Origin: Pseudomonadota bacterium | Lineage (GTDB): Bacteria; Myxococcota_A; Polyangia; Haliangiales; Haliangiaceae | Assembly: GCA_023428295.1 (NCBI GenBank) | Contig: JAEYYV010000041.1 | Coordinates: 17,229 to 81,228 of the forward strand | Reading direction: 5' to 3' | DNA: 64,000 nt | Part shown: piece by piece, positions 26,165 to 36,344 of the stretch | Position numbering within the stretch: position 1 is the stretch's first letter | Layout of the letters: each line of letters begins with the position of its first letter | The notes under the pieces: generated by a model | Database searches by the model: none | What the model was told of the DNA's origin: nothing | Seen by the model: the letters and a program-made list of their open reading frames with translations, nothing else | Translations under genes and position numbers: made by a program

Positions 26165-28585
26165 GTGAAGCGCCTCTGTTGTCTCCTCCTCATCACCGCG
26201 GCATGCGGTGACAACCTGAAGATCGTCGGTCCGCAGCCGCTCACACCGGATCCGGACGTCGAGACCGGTTGCACGCAGCCGATCACCAGCGCGAAGGCGC
26301 GCGCCAAGGTGATCGAATGCGCGGACGAGCTCGCCCCCGGACGCCTCGCCGCTGGACGCGCGGGCGACTTCCTGCTCGAGAACGAGCGCATCCGCGTGAT
26401 CCTTCGCGGCCCCGGTGCCGGCTACTACCTGCACGGCGGATCGGGCGGCGGCATCATCGACGCCGTTCGTCGTACGGAGACCGGCTGGAGCGAGGACCTC
26501 GTGAAGGAGATCCTGCCCGCCGTCGATCTCACCGTCGGCGCCTTCGACGAGCTCGTGATCACCAAGTCCGGCAAGGACGGCTTCGCCGAGATCGTCGTTC
26601 GCGGGCCGGCCTCGCAGCTCGAGCTCATCGCCGCCGCGGGCTCGCGCGAAGTGCCCGACGTGATCTTCGAACGACGCTATCGCCTCTATCCCGGCTCGAC
26701 CGAGCTCGAGATGGAGTCCAAGGTGTTCACCTCCGACGGCGAGAACGTCGAGACCTCCCACGATCTCTACGATGCGATGTTCCTCGGCGGCCGAGCGCCG
26801 TCCTTTGTCCCCGGCAGAGGAGCGGTCGACGGCCAGGCCTCCGGCCAGTTCGTCGCGACCTCGGGAACGACAACCTCCTATGGCCTCGTGTACGGCGAGA
26901 ACCTGACGATGATCGATCTCGCGGGCATCCGCCTCGTGCAAGGTGCATCGGTGGACTCCACGGGCACCACGCACTACTTCCTCGTCGGCGATGGCTCGAT
27001 CGAGAGCATCACGAAGCAAGGCTGGGCGCACCGCGGCACGGCGACGCTCTCGTACGACGTGAGCGCCACGCCGGGCGTGGAGATCCTCGTCACCGACGAT
27101 GGTGACAAGCCCATCACCATCGCGCGGCCGAACGGCAACACCGCGACGATCACCCTGCCCGCCGTCGGCTCGTTCTCGATGCAAGCGATCGCCGCGGGTG
27201 CAGCTCCCGGCCCCGTCGTTCCGATCTCGAACGGCGCGATCGCCGAGCGCGGCCCCAGCGGCACGCTCGAGATCACCGTGCGCGACGACGCGACGAGCAC
27301 ACCACTCCCCGCGCGCATTCTCGTGGAGCAAGGCAACGATCGCCGCATCCTGTGGGCCGATGCCACGGGCAACCTCTCCGTTCCGGTCGTGCCCGGAGCG
27401 CATCGCGTGACCGTCTCGCGCGGACTCGAGTACGACCTGTTCGTCGCGAGCTCGGTGCAGGTGGACGACGGCGCCACGGTCCCGATCGACGCGCGCCTCG
27501 AGCGAGTCGTCGATACCGCGGGCTGGATCTCGCTCGACACGCACCTCCACTCCGAGATGTCGACCGACTCGACGCTCCCCGTCGACGATCGCATTCGCGC
27601 TGTTGCCGCCGAAGGCGTGGAGGTCCCGGTCTCCACGGATCACGACATGATCACCGACTACGCGCCGGTCATTCGCGAGATCGGCCTCGACGACTGGCTC
27701 GGCACGCTGATCGGCGCGGAGGTGTCGTCGCTGATCTGGGGCCACATCAACGGCTTCCCGTTCATTCCCAAGCCGGACCGCACGGGCAACGGCGCGCCGT
27801 CGTGGCTCGGGCGCTCGCCCGCGCAGGTGTTCCAAGCGATGCACGACACCGGCAACAACGCGATCGTGCAGATCAACCATCCACGCGACGGCAGCTCGAG
27901 CCTGTTCGACGCGATCGATCTCGATCCCTCGACGGGCATCGCGCACGCCAACCCGGTGACGCTCGGTCTGCCGTCCGACACGGATCTGTCCGACATCTCG
28001 GGCGCCGACGCGATCGAGGTCGCGAACTCGTCGTCGGCGGGCGACTTCGAGATGGTGTTCGACGACTGGATGAAGCTCGTCAAGCTCGGCTCGCGCACGT
28101 GCGCGACGGGCTCGTCGGATTCACACGGAGCGTCGCGCTACGCGGGCGAAGCGCGCACGTACGTCTACGTCGGCCCGGGCAACGACAACCCCGCCACCGT
28201 CGATCCGGACGCGATCGTCGCCGCGATCCGCGCGCGCCACGTCGTCGTCAGCACGAGCTCGTTCGTCACCGCGAGCATCGGCAGCGCGATGCCCGGCGAT
28301 ACGGCGCAGGTCAGCGGCACGTTCGATCTGCACATCAAGGTGCAAGCCGCACCGTGGCGCCCGCTGTCGCGCATTCGCATCTATCAAGGCGGGCAAGAGC
28401 TGCAATCGATCATGCTCGATCCGCAGGACACCAGCGCTGTCCGCTACGACGGGACGGTGACGCTGACCGCGCCCGCCGCGGACACGTTCTACGTGGTGCG
28501 CGTGGACAACGCGGGCTCGGGCGCGCCGGTCAACGACAACTCGATGCCGAGCTTCACGAACCCGATCTTCGTCGACGTTCCGTAG
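26165..28585 (+). CDS. PHP-domain metallohydrolase-like lipoprotein
   Basis: 806 residues from the GTG at 26165, directly before MKRLCCLLLITAAC, a lipoprotein signal peptide. The N-terminal roughly 450 residues are beta-rich with no recognised motif, with a carboxypeptidase-regulatory-like module near 355-440. A PHP-type domain follows at about 455-700: HLHSEMSTDS, STDHDMITDY, IGAEVSS, GHINGF, INHPRDGSS and SSDSH, in the order of metal-ligand motifs in PHP phosphoesterases. The C-terminal part is beta again. PHP proteins hydrolyse phosphoesters with a trinuclear metal centre; the lipid-anchored location suggests an envelope substrate. It ends two bases from the stop of the convergent gene. 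Confidence 0.85.
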   Translation: MKRLCCLLLITAACGDNLKIVGPQPLTPDPDVETGCTQPITSAKARAKVIECADELAPGRLAAGRAGDFLLENERIRVILRGPGAGYYLHGGSGGGIIDAVRRTETGWSEDLVKEILPAVDLTVGAFDELVITKSGKDGFAEIVVRGPASQLELIAAAGSREVPDVIFERRYRLYPGSTELEMESKVFTSDGENVETSHDLYDAMFLGGRAPSFVPGRGAVDGQASGQFVATSGTTTSYGLVYGENLTMIDLAGIRLVQGASVDSTGTTHYFLVGDGSIESITKQGWAHRGTATLSYDVSATPGVEILVTDDGDKPITIARPNGNTATITLPAVGSFSMQAIAAGAAPGPVVPISNGAIAERGPSGTLEITVRDDATSTPLPARILVEQGNDRRILWADATGNLSVPVVPGAHRVTVSRGLEYDLFVASSVQVDDGATVPIDARLERVVDTAGWISLDTHLHSEMSTDSTLPVDDRIRAVAAEGVEVPVSTDHDMITDYAPVIREIGLDDWLGTLIGAEVSSLIWGHINGFPFIPKPDRTGNGAPSWLGRSPAQVFQAMHDTGNNAIVQINHPRDGSSSLFDAIDLDPSTGIAHANPVTLGLPSDTDLSDISGADAIEVANSSSAGDFEMVFDDWMKLVKLGSRTCATGSSDSHGASRYAGEARTYVYVGPGNDNPATVDPDAIVAAIRARHVVVSTSSFVTASIGSAMPGDTAQVSGTFDLHIKVQAAPWRPLSRIRIYQGGQELQSIMLDPQDTSAVRYDGTVTLTAPAADTFYVVRVDNAGSGAPVNDNSMPSFTNPIFVDVP

Positions 28586-28586
28586 C

Positions 28587-29963
28587 TCAGATCCCGAGCT
28601 TCGCGCCACGGCGAGCGGCGAGCGGAAGCAGCGCGTACATCGTCACGCGCTCGACGAGGCCGGGGAAGTCGCGCCACGTCACGTTCGTCGGCAGCGTCGA
28701 CACACCTGTCCAGTTCGTGGGACGCAGGCGATCCGCGCCGGTGGGAACGACAAGCGAGCCGACGTAGTCGCCCTTGCCGTAGACCTTCTTGATCTGCGCG
28801 GCCATCGCTTTGATGTTCGCGTTGCCGACGACGCCGTTCGACGTCGCCTGATAGAACTGCAGCGTCACGCGAACGGGGAACCGCGTGTCGCGCGCGATCG
28901 TCAGACCGTCGAGCTCCGTGTACGGGCCTTCCGTCGGGCCGTGACCGAGGACCGCGACATCGATATCCGGCGCCTCGCTGCGCGTACGGCGCGCCGACTT
29001 CTCCTCCTTCGGCGCCGCGCTGGCTCCCGAGGCGGCGTAGCCCGCGGAGAGGGCCAACGACGAGAAGGCCGCCTTGCGACGCGGTGGCTCGCGATACTGG
29101 AGCGGCACCTGGATCAGCATGAGGACGTTCGCATCGTCATTGAGGTCCTGTGCGTTCTCGCCGTTGGCGGTGACACCCTTCTCCTTCACGTCGCTCATGC
29201 GCTCGGCGATGAGCGGCGCCTTCTCGCCGCCCTGGTTGAAGTAGAGACGCTGCCCCCACGAGTCTCCGCCGCTCACCGTGTCGCGGTTGTTGTCGATGAT
29301 CGTGATCGACGTTCCTTGTCGCGTGACGAGGATCGTCAGCACGGCAGGGTTCTTCTTGGTCGATTGATAGTTGAAGATCACGGGCCAGAACGTCGCCTGC
29401 CCTTCTTTCGGCACGGGCAAGAACGCGTGTTGTGCGCTGACGAGCGCGTGCGAATCGCGCTTCGCCCACAGCGTTCCACCCTTGATCTTTCCTTTGTCCG
29501 CGTTCGAGAGGTACGGCGTCGGATCCTTCAGCAGCTCGGCGAGCGAGATCAGCGCGAGCTGTCCGTTCGGTGCTTGGTTGCCGACCGGAATGAGGATCTT
29601 GTCCATCTTCACGTCGGCCGTCTTGTCGGTGAAGTTGTCGTGGCGCAGCACCGGCATCAGGTACGTGCGGGCCTTCTTGCCGACCTTCGCACCCTCGACC
29701 TCGATCGTGACGTCGCTGATGTTGGGACCGACGCTCGATCCTTCCCACCGCCCCGTGTCCTCCCACAGAACGTTCAGCAGCGAGAGGCCATACGCACTCG
29801 CGACGTTGTACGCGCGCTCGTCGTCGACCATGTTGGCGACCTTCTGCACCATCCGGTCGTAGACGCGGCGAGGATCGGGCGCCTTCGCCGGCTTGGTTTC
29901 GGCGCCGGCGAGCGGGGCCAGCAGAGACACGGCGAGAGCGGCAGCGAGGCAGCGAGATCGCAT
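28587..29963 (-). CDS. Secreted protein of unknown function (458 aa)
   Basis: MRSRCLAAALAVSLLAPLAGAE is a type I signal peptide. The mature protein begins KPAKAPDPRRVYDRMVQKVANMVDDERAYN and has mixed alpha/beta character, a Lys/Arg/Ala-rich region around 340-360 (KEEKSARRTRSEAPDID), and no catalytic signature. Phrases such as SWGQRLYFNQGGEKAPLIAERM are unfamiliar to me. It stands alone, ending tail to tail with the PHP lipoprotein, with the 412-bp leader region of the leucine-type dehydrogenase at its 5' side. Confidence 0.85.
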   Translation of the reverse strand: MRSRCLAAALAVSLLAPLAGAETKPAKAPDPRRVYDRMVQKVANMVDDERAYNVASAYGLSLLNVLWEDTGRWEGSSVGPNISDVTIEVEGAKVGKKARTYLMPVLRHDNFTDKTADVKMDKILIPVGNQAPNGQLALISLAELLKDPTPYLSNADKGKIKGGTLWAKRDSHALVSAQHAFLPVPKEGQATFWPVIFNYQSTKKNPAVLTILVTRQGTSITIIDNNRDTVSGGDSWGQRLYFNQGGEKAPLIAERMSDVKEKGVTANGENAQDLNDDANVLMLIQVPLQYREPPRRKAAFSSLALSAGYAASGASAAPKEEKSARRTRSEAPDIDVAVLGHGPTEGPYTELDGLTIARDTRFPVRVTLQFYQATSNGVVGNANIKAMAAQIKKVYGKGDYVGSLVVPTGADRLRPTNWTGVSTLPTNVTWRDFPGLVERVTMYALLPLAARRGAKLGI

Positions 29964-30375
29964 GTGGATGACACGCGCGACCCGCCGTTACGGTTTACGG
30001 AGGTTCGCGACGCGATGCGCTGCAGGCCACTTGCCGCACTGCCGGAGCGACGGGCGGTGCTTGGAGAGCCGTGCCCACATCCGCGCCAACCACTTCCACC
30101 GCCAGATCGGCCCTCCCAGGACGTCCACTCTATCGATCGGACGAGCGCGCCATCGCGACCGTCGCGCGTCTGGTGACGAATACGTCATGCACGGGCGAAG
30201 TGCATCGTGCGGGCCACGACGTGCACAGATCTCGGCGCGATCGAGGCGAACAGTTGCGCCTTGTTAACGACGCACTGCGTGGTGAGGCCTCCACGAGGAG
30301 ACCCACTACGAATGCCAATCGGGTCTGCGCCCACCCGACTAGACAAGCGCGCATGCATCGCACTACGACACCTGC
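29964..30375. other. 412-bp divergent intergenic region
   Basis: It separates the 458-residue secreted protein (minus) from the leucine-type dehydrogenase (plus) and should hold both promoters. Two short inverted repeats are visible: ATGCAC-N7-GTGCAT at 30187-30205 and TCGGGT-N8-ACCCGA at 30319-30338. A minus-strand frame of 66 codons at 29988-30188 has a Trp- and Arg-rich product and poorer third-position GC than real genes nearby; I do not call it. I see no RNA gene. Confidence 0.6.
30319..30338. promoter_or_regulatory. Inverted repeat upstream of the leucine-type dehydrogenase
   Basis: TCGGGT and ACCCGA are separated by eight bases, ending 37 bp before the ATG. Size and place fit an operator for the downstream catabolic gene, but no regulator gene is adjacent. 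Confidence 0.35.
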
Positions 30376-31428
30376 ATGGACGTATTCGGAAAGCTCGCCG
30401 CGCACGACTTCGGCGAGGTTCACTTCAAGTTCGACAAGGCGACGCAGCTGAAAGCGATCGTGGCGATCCATGACTCGCGCATGGGACCGGCCCTCGGTGG
30501 CTGTCGATTTATCGAATACGACACGGACGATGCGGCGTTCGTGGATGCCCTTCGCCTCGCGCGCGGCATGACGTACAAGGCCGCGCTCGCTGGCCTGGGT
30601 CACGGTGGCGGCAAGAGCGTCATCATTCGCCCGAAACACAAGTTCGATCGCGTCGCGCTGTTTCGCGCGTTCGGTCGCTTCATCGAGGACCTTCGCGGTC
30701 ACTACATCACCGCGGAGGACAGCGGCACCGGTCTCGAGGATATGGAGATCATCCGCACGCAGACCAAGCACGTCACGGGCATCGATCCGTCACACGGCGG
30801 CTCGGGCGATCCGTCACCGTTCACCGCACTCGGCGTTCGCCGCGGCATCGAAGCCGCCGTGAAGTTCAAGCTCGGCAAGCCCGACCTGAAGGGCGTGCAC
30901 GTCGCGGTGCAAGGCGTCGGTCACGTCGGCTACTATCTGTGCAAAGAGCTCCACGCGGCGGGCGCGAAGCTCACGGTCGCCGATGTCGACAAGCTCAAGA
31001 GCGAGCGTGCGAAGCGCGAGTTCGGCGCTGCGATCACCGACATCGACAAGGTGCAAGAGGTCGATTGCGAGGTGTTTGCGCCGTGCGCTCTCGGCGCCGG
31101 TCTCAACGACACCACGATCCCGCACCTGAAGGCCGCGATCGTGGCGGGCGCTGCGAACAACCAGCTCGCCGAGCCGCGCCACGGCGACGACCTTCACGCG
31201 CGCGGCATCCTCTACGCGCCCGACTACGCGATCAACGCGGGCGGCCTCGTCAACGTCGCGCAAGAAGTGAAGGGCTACGACGCGGCGAAGGCGCGCGAGA
31301 ACACGATGAAGATCTACGACACGATGTGGGACATCTTCGAGCGCAGCAAGAAGCTGAACGCTCCGACCCACAAGGTCAGCGACATCATCGTCGAAGAGAA
31401 GCTCGCGGCCGTCGGCCAGAAGCACTAG
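30376..31428 (+). CDS. Leucine/valine/phenylalanine dehydrogenase family protein
   Basis: 350 residues. It contains the strongly conserved LeuDH blocks: AIVAIHDSRMGPALGGCRFIEY, ALRLARGMTYKAALAGLGHGGGKSVI with the catalytic lysine, the EDSGTGLEDM and TGIDPSHGGSGDPS stretches and the Rossmann NAD motif VAVQGVGHVGYYLCKEL. The reaction is reversible NAD-dependent oxidative deamination of branched-chain or aromatic amino acids to oxo-acids and ammonium, in the cytoplasm. The length equals that of Bacillus leucine dehydrogenase; leucine is the best guess among the substrates. The TPR gene starts 55 bp downstream, with a hairpin in between. Confidence 0.93.
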   Translation: MDVFGKLAAHDFGEVHFKFDKATQLKAIVAIHDSRMGPALGGCRFIEYDTDDAAFVDALRLARGMTYKAALAGLGHGGGKSVIIRPKHKFDRVALFRAFGRFIEDLRGHYITAEDSGTGLEDMEIIRTQTKHVTGIDPSHGGSGDPSPFTALGVRRGIEAAVKFKLGKPDLKGVHVAVQGVGHVGYYLCKELHAAGAKLTVADVDKLKSERAKREFGAAITDIDKVQEVDCEVFAPCALGAGLNDTTIPHLKAAIVAGAANNQLAEPRHGDDLHARGILYAPDYAINAGGLVNVAQEVKGYDAAKARENTMKIYDTMWDIFERSKKLNAPTHKVSDIIVEEKLAAVGQKH

Positions 31429-31457
31429 CGAATCGATCGCGGGTAGCGGCCATCGTG

Positions 31458-31481
31458 CGTCGATCCGCAGTAGGATCGACG
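31458..31481 (+). promoter_or_regulatory. Perfect 9-bp inverted repeat over the TPR gene start region
   Basis: CGTCGATCC, loop GCAGTA, GGATCGACG. The right arm ends two bases before the ATG at 31484, so in RNA the stem would cover the place where a ribosome binding site should be. No T-run, so it is not an intrinsic terminator for the dehydrogenase gene. It may be an operator or a translational control hairpin. Confidence 0.5.
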
Positions 31482-31483
31482 AC

Positions 31484-34400
31484 ATGCGAGGCAAGGCCGC
31501 CACGCTCGGGTCCGTGGACATCCTCGTCCGCGCGGTGCTCGAGGAGTTTCCAGAGCTCGATGGCGCGCGTGTACGGGCCGCCGTGGAGCGCGGCGTTGCA
31601 CGTGCGGCGAGCGCCTCTCTCGACACCGAGGGCTACCGCGTCGTCGACCTGCACCTCGCGAAGGTGGAAGCCACCGAGGAGAGCAGCGAGCGCGCGAGGA
31701 TCTTGCGCGACCTCTCGGCCACTCTCGAAGAGCGCGACGATGCGGACCGCGCCCTCGTCGTGCGCCTCTCCGCGTTCGGTGAAGCGGCCGAGCCCGGCGA
31801 TGTCGAGGTGCTGCTGCGGCTCGCGCGGATCACCGAACGCTACGACGAGCTTCCACTCGACACGATGAACGCGCTGATCGACATCCACGAGGACGGCGCT
31901 GCGGACCGGCTGTCGGCGATGGCGACGGCGTGGCAGAAAGTCGGCCGCCCGTACTACGCCGCGGATTGCCTCGAGCGCGTGCTGCTCGTGAAGCCCGACG
32001 ACGATCACGCGCACGAGACGCTCGAGCTGTTCTATCGCTCGACGAGCGAGTGGCCCGTGCTCGTGGACCTGCTCCACCGGCGCACCATCCACGTGCACTC
32101 CGACAAACAGCGCGCGGAGCTGTTCCGCGAGATCGGCGTCATCTACGAGCGCGAGCTCGGCGATCCAGGCGGCGCGCTCGACGCGTATCGCGAAGCGGAC
32201 AGACTCGCACCCGGTCATCCCGACGCTCTCGCCGCGATGGCGCGGCTCTCCGTCGGTGAAGGCGCTCCCGAGGAGGAGGCGCTCGACGCGCTCGAGCGCC
32301 TCGCGAAGGTCACCACGGATCAGAAGCAGCGCGCGGACGTGCTGCGCCGTGCAGCCGAGCACGCGAAGCTAACGGACTGGGATCGCGCGGCGCGGCTGTT
32401 CGAACAATCGCGCGCGGACGATCCGGATCTGCCCGCGACCGTCGACGGATTCGTGCAGCTGCTGCGCGATCAGGGCAAGGATCGGGAGGTCATCGCGCTC
32501 TTGCTCGAGGCAGCCGCGCGTCCGGCGATGGCGAAGGAGCGGTCGCGGTGGCTCACCGAGGCGGCGGACTACACCGTCGGTCTCGGCGACACGACAGGCG
32601 CGGTGCAGCTGTATCTGCAAGCGCGCAAGGCCGATCCCGACAACCACAAAGCAGGCGTCGCGCTCGTCGAGCTGTGCATCGATACGGGCGCGCTCGTGGA
32701 TCTCGCGCCGATCCTCGACAAGATCATCCGCACCACCGACGATCCCGCTCGCCTGCGTCGCTACCTCATGACGCGCTCGAAGATCGCGATGGAGCTCGGC
32801 GACAAGACGGGTGCGCGCTCGGCGCTGTCGCGCGCTGTCGATCTCGATCCCGCCGACACCGGCGCGCGTAAAGAGCTCGCGGACATGCTGTTCGAGGCGG
32901 GCCAGTGGGCCAAGGCGCGCCCGATGCTGGAGAGCCTCCTCGAGGACGAGGATCTTCTCTCGCCCGAGCGCCGCGTGGAGGTTCACTTCCGCATCGCGAA
33001 GTGCGCGCACCACGTGGGCGACAAGGACAGCGCCGACAAGCATCTCGACATCGCACTCGCGATCGAGCCGACGCACCGCGAGTCGCTCCAGCTCAAGACC
33101 GAGCTCGCCGGCGCCGACCCGTTCGCGTACGCGGCGTCGCAGCTCGCGCTCGCGAACCTCGCACCTCCCGAGGAGAAAGCGCAGCGCTTCGCCGACCTCG
33201 GCGATCGCTACACGGAGCTCGGCGACAACGCGACGGCGCGCGAGATGTATCGCGAAGCGCTCGCGCACCGGCCCGGCGATCACCTGCTGCTCACGAAGTT
33301 CTTGGGGCTCGTGACGAGCGACGGCGATTGGAGCTACTCGCTCGACGTCATCCAGCGCCTCGTCGACACCGAGAAGGATCCGAAGGTGCGCGCCCGCTAT
33401 CGCCACCTCGGCGGCATGATCGCGCGCGACGAGCTCGACGATCACGAGCAAGCGGTCGCGCTGTTTCAAGACGCGCTGCACGACGATCCGTTCGCGTTCA
33501 ACGTCGCCGACGAGCTCGAGCAGCTCCTCGCGTCCGTGCCGGATGTCGAGCCGCTCGTTCGCTTCTATTACAAGCGCCTCAAGGACGTGCAGAACGAAGA
33601 GGGCCGCCCGAACGAGCGGCTGCGCCTCTGGGATCAGCTCGGCGAGCTGTGCCTGCAGAGCGATCGCAACGACGACGCCGTGACGGCGTTCGAGGTCGCG
33701 TTGACGCTCGCGCCCGATGATGCGGATCGAGACGCTCGGCGCCAGCGGCTGGCGGATCTGTACTTTGGAAACGCCAAGTACGATCAGAAAGCGATCGCGC
33801 AGCACCAAGCGGTCCTCCGCGGCGACAAGCGGCGCATCGAGTCGTACAAAGCGCTTCGCGATCTGTACGAGCGCACGAAGCAGCCCGAGAAGATGCGCGC
33901 CGTCGAGGAAGCGCTCGAGATCGTCAACTCCGATCCCAGCGACAAGCTCGACAAGCTGTTCGCCCCCGGTGCTTCGCACAGCATGACGGCTGGCCAGGTA
34001 AAGCGAGCGCCGCTGACCAACGAGGACTTCGTCGCGATCTCGAAGATCGATGTCGACCTGGCGCTCACCGCGCTGTTCTCCGTGGTCGCGCCGCCGTTCG
34101 GCGTGGAGCGCGCGCGCATGCGTCCACCAGCGCCGGTTCCCACGAAGGAGCACGAGCCGCCCGCGACCGCTGCGGCGGTGCTCGCGCGCGTGGTCACCGC
34201 GCTCGGCGTGAAGAAGCCGCCGGTCTACCTCGATCGCGAGCTGAGCGCTGCGTGCACGATCGCGATGCGCGCACGCGATGGCGTGCTGACCCCGGTGCTC
34301 ACGCTCGGCCGTGCTGCGCTCGACAAGACGGTGGACGAGAACGAGCTCGCGTTCCACATCGCGCGCGCGCTCGCCGATCTGCGCAACGAGCGCATCGCGC

Positions 34401-34840
34401 GCTTGCTCGTTCCCCGCGCGGGCGAGCTCGCGCAGATCATCGAGCTCGCTTCGGCTCCCGCCAACGATGCGTCGCATGCCAATCGCTGGCTCGCGACATC
34501 GCTGCATCCGGTGGAGCTCGCGCAGGCCCGCGCGATCGGTGCGCGACTTCGCGAGAAGACCGTGCACCCGATGACCGCCGCGCTCGGCTGGCTCGCAGCG
34601 ACCGACCGCGCCGCTGATCGAATCGCGTTCGCGGTGGTCGGCGACCTCGGCGCGTGTGCGCGGCTCCTCGAGAAGGAGACCGTCGCGAGCAGCACGGACA
34701 CGAACCGCACGCTCGAGCTCGCGTGGTCGAGCATCACCGAGGAGATGTTGGCCGTGCGCGGTCGCATCGAGGGATGGCTCACTCCCGCGAGCGAGCCACG
34801 ACGCAAGACCACGACCTTCGGCGCCGTCGAACCCCGCTAA
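31484..34840 (+). CDS. Very large TPR-repeat protein (1118 aa)
   Basis: The protein is almost wholly alpha-helical. Repeats of the 34-residue TPR type recur from about 110 to 840, for example around EIGVIYERELGDPGGALDAYREADRLAPGHPDAL, YLQARKADPDNHKAG, ALSRAVDLDPADTGARKELADML, LDIALAIEPTHRESL and MYREALAHRPGDHLL. The last roughly 250 residues are different and include ELSAACTIAMRARDGVLTPVL and DENELAFHIARALADLRNE, which I do not recognise. No signal peptide or catalytic residues. It is probably a scaffold in the cytoplasm; similar giant TPR proteins are widespread in myxobacteria. The OmpA gene follows after 56 bp. Confidence 0.9.
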   Translation: MRGKAATLGSVDILVRAVLEEFPELDGARVRAAVERGVARAASASLDTEGYRVVDLHLAKVEATEESSERARILRDLSATLEERDDADRALVVRLSAFGEAAEPGDVEVLLRLARITERYDELPLDTMNALIDIHEDGAADRLSAMATAWQKVGRPYYAADCLERVLLVKPDDDHAHETLELFYRSTSEWPVLVDLLHRRTIHVHSDKQRAELFREIGVIYERELGDPGGALDAYREADRLAPGHPDALAAMARLSVGEGAPEEEALDALERLAKVTTDQKQRADVLRRAAEHAKLTDWDRAARLFEQSRADDPDLPATVDGFVQLLRDQGKDREVIALLLEAAARPAMAKERSRWLTEAADYTVGLGDTTGAVQLYLQARKADPDNHKAGVALVELCIDTGALVDLAPILDKIIRTTDDPARLRRYLMTRSKIAMELGDKTGARSALSRAVDLDPADTGARKELADMLFEAGQWAKARPMLESLLEDEDLLSPERRVEVHFRIAKCAHHVGDKDSADKHLDIALAIEPTHRESLQLKTELAGADPFAYAASQLALANLAPPEEKAQRFADLGDRYTELGDNATAREMYREALAHRPGDHLLLTKFLGLVTSDGDWSYSLDVIQRLVDTEKDPKVRARYRHLGGMIARDELDDHEQAVALFQDALHDDPFAFNVADELEQLLASVPDVEPLVRFYYKRLKDVQNEEGRPNERLRLWDQLGELCLQSDRNDDAVTAFEVALTLAPDDADRDARRQRLADLYFGNAKYDQKAIAQHQAVLRGDKRRIESYKALRDLYERTKQPEKMRAVEEALEIVNSDPSDKLDKLFAPGASHSMTAGQVKRAPLTNEDFVAISKIDVDLALTALFSVVAPPFGVERARMRPPAPVPTKEHEPPATAAAVLARVVTALGVKKPPVYLDRELSAACTIAMRARDGVLTPVLTLGRAALDKTVDENELAFHIARALADLRNERIARLLVPRAGELAQIIELASAPANDASHANRWLATSLHPVELAQARAIGARLREKTVHPMTAALGWLAATDRAADRIAFAVVGDLGACARLLEKETVASSTDTNRTLELAWSSITEEMLAVRGRIEGWLTPASEPRRKTTTFGAVEPR

Positions 34841-34896
34841 AAAGCTGCAAATCCCCTTGCGTGAGAGGGACTCGCAGGTCGAAAACCACGGCACTT

Positions 34897-36273
<1,377 letters not shown>

Positions 36274-36296
36274 CTCTCGCGTTCACGCGATGAACA

Positions 36297-36327
36297 CGGG
36301 CTCGCTTCGGCGGGCCCGTTTCGTTTT
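36297..36327 (+). terminator. Rho-independent terminator after the OmpA gene
   Basis: Arms CGGGCTCGC and GCGGGCCCG form a 9-bp stem (one T-G wobble) closed by a TTCG tetraloop, followed by TTTCGTTTT. It begins 24 bp past the OmpA stop. Confidence 0.85.
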
Positions 36328-36344
36328 CGGCTATCGTGATCGAG

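Noticed and set aside
29988..30188. Minus-strand frame of 66 codons in the 412-bp gap, Trp/Arg-rich
   Set aside because: Third-position GC is lower than in real neighbours, no ribosome binding site or family match; it cannot be excluded but is not supported.
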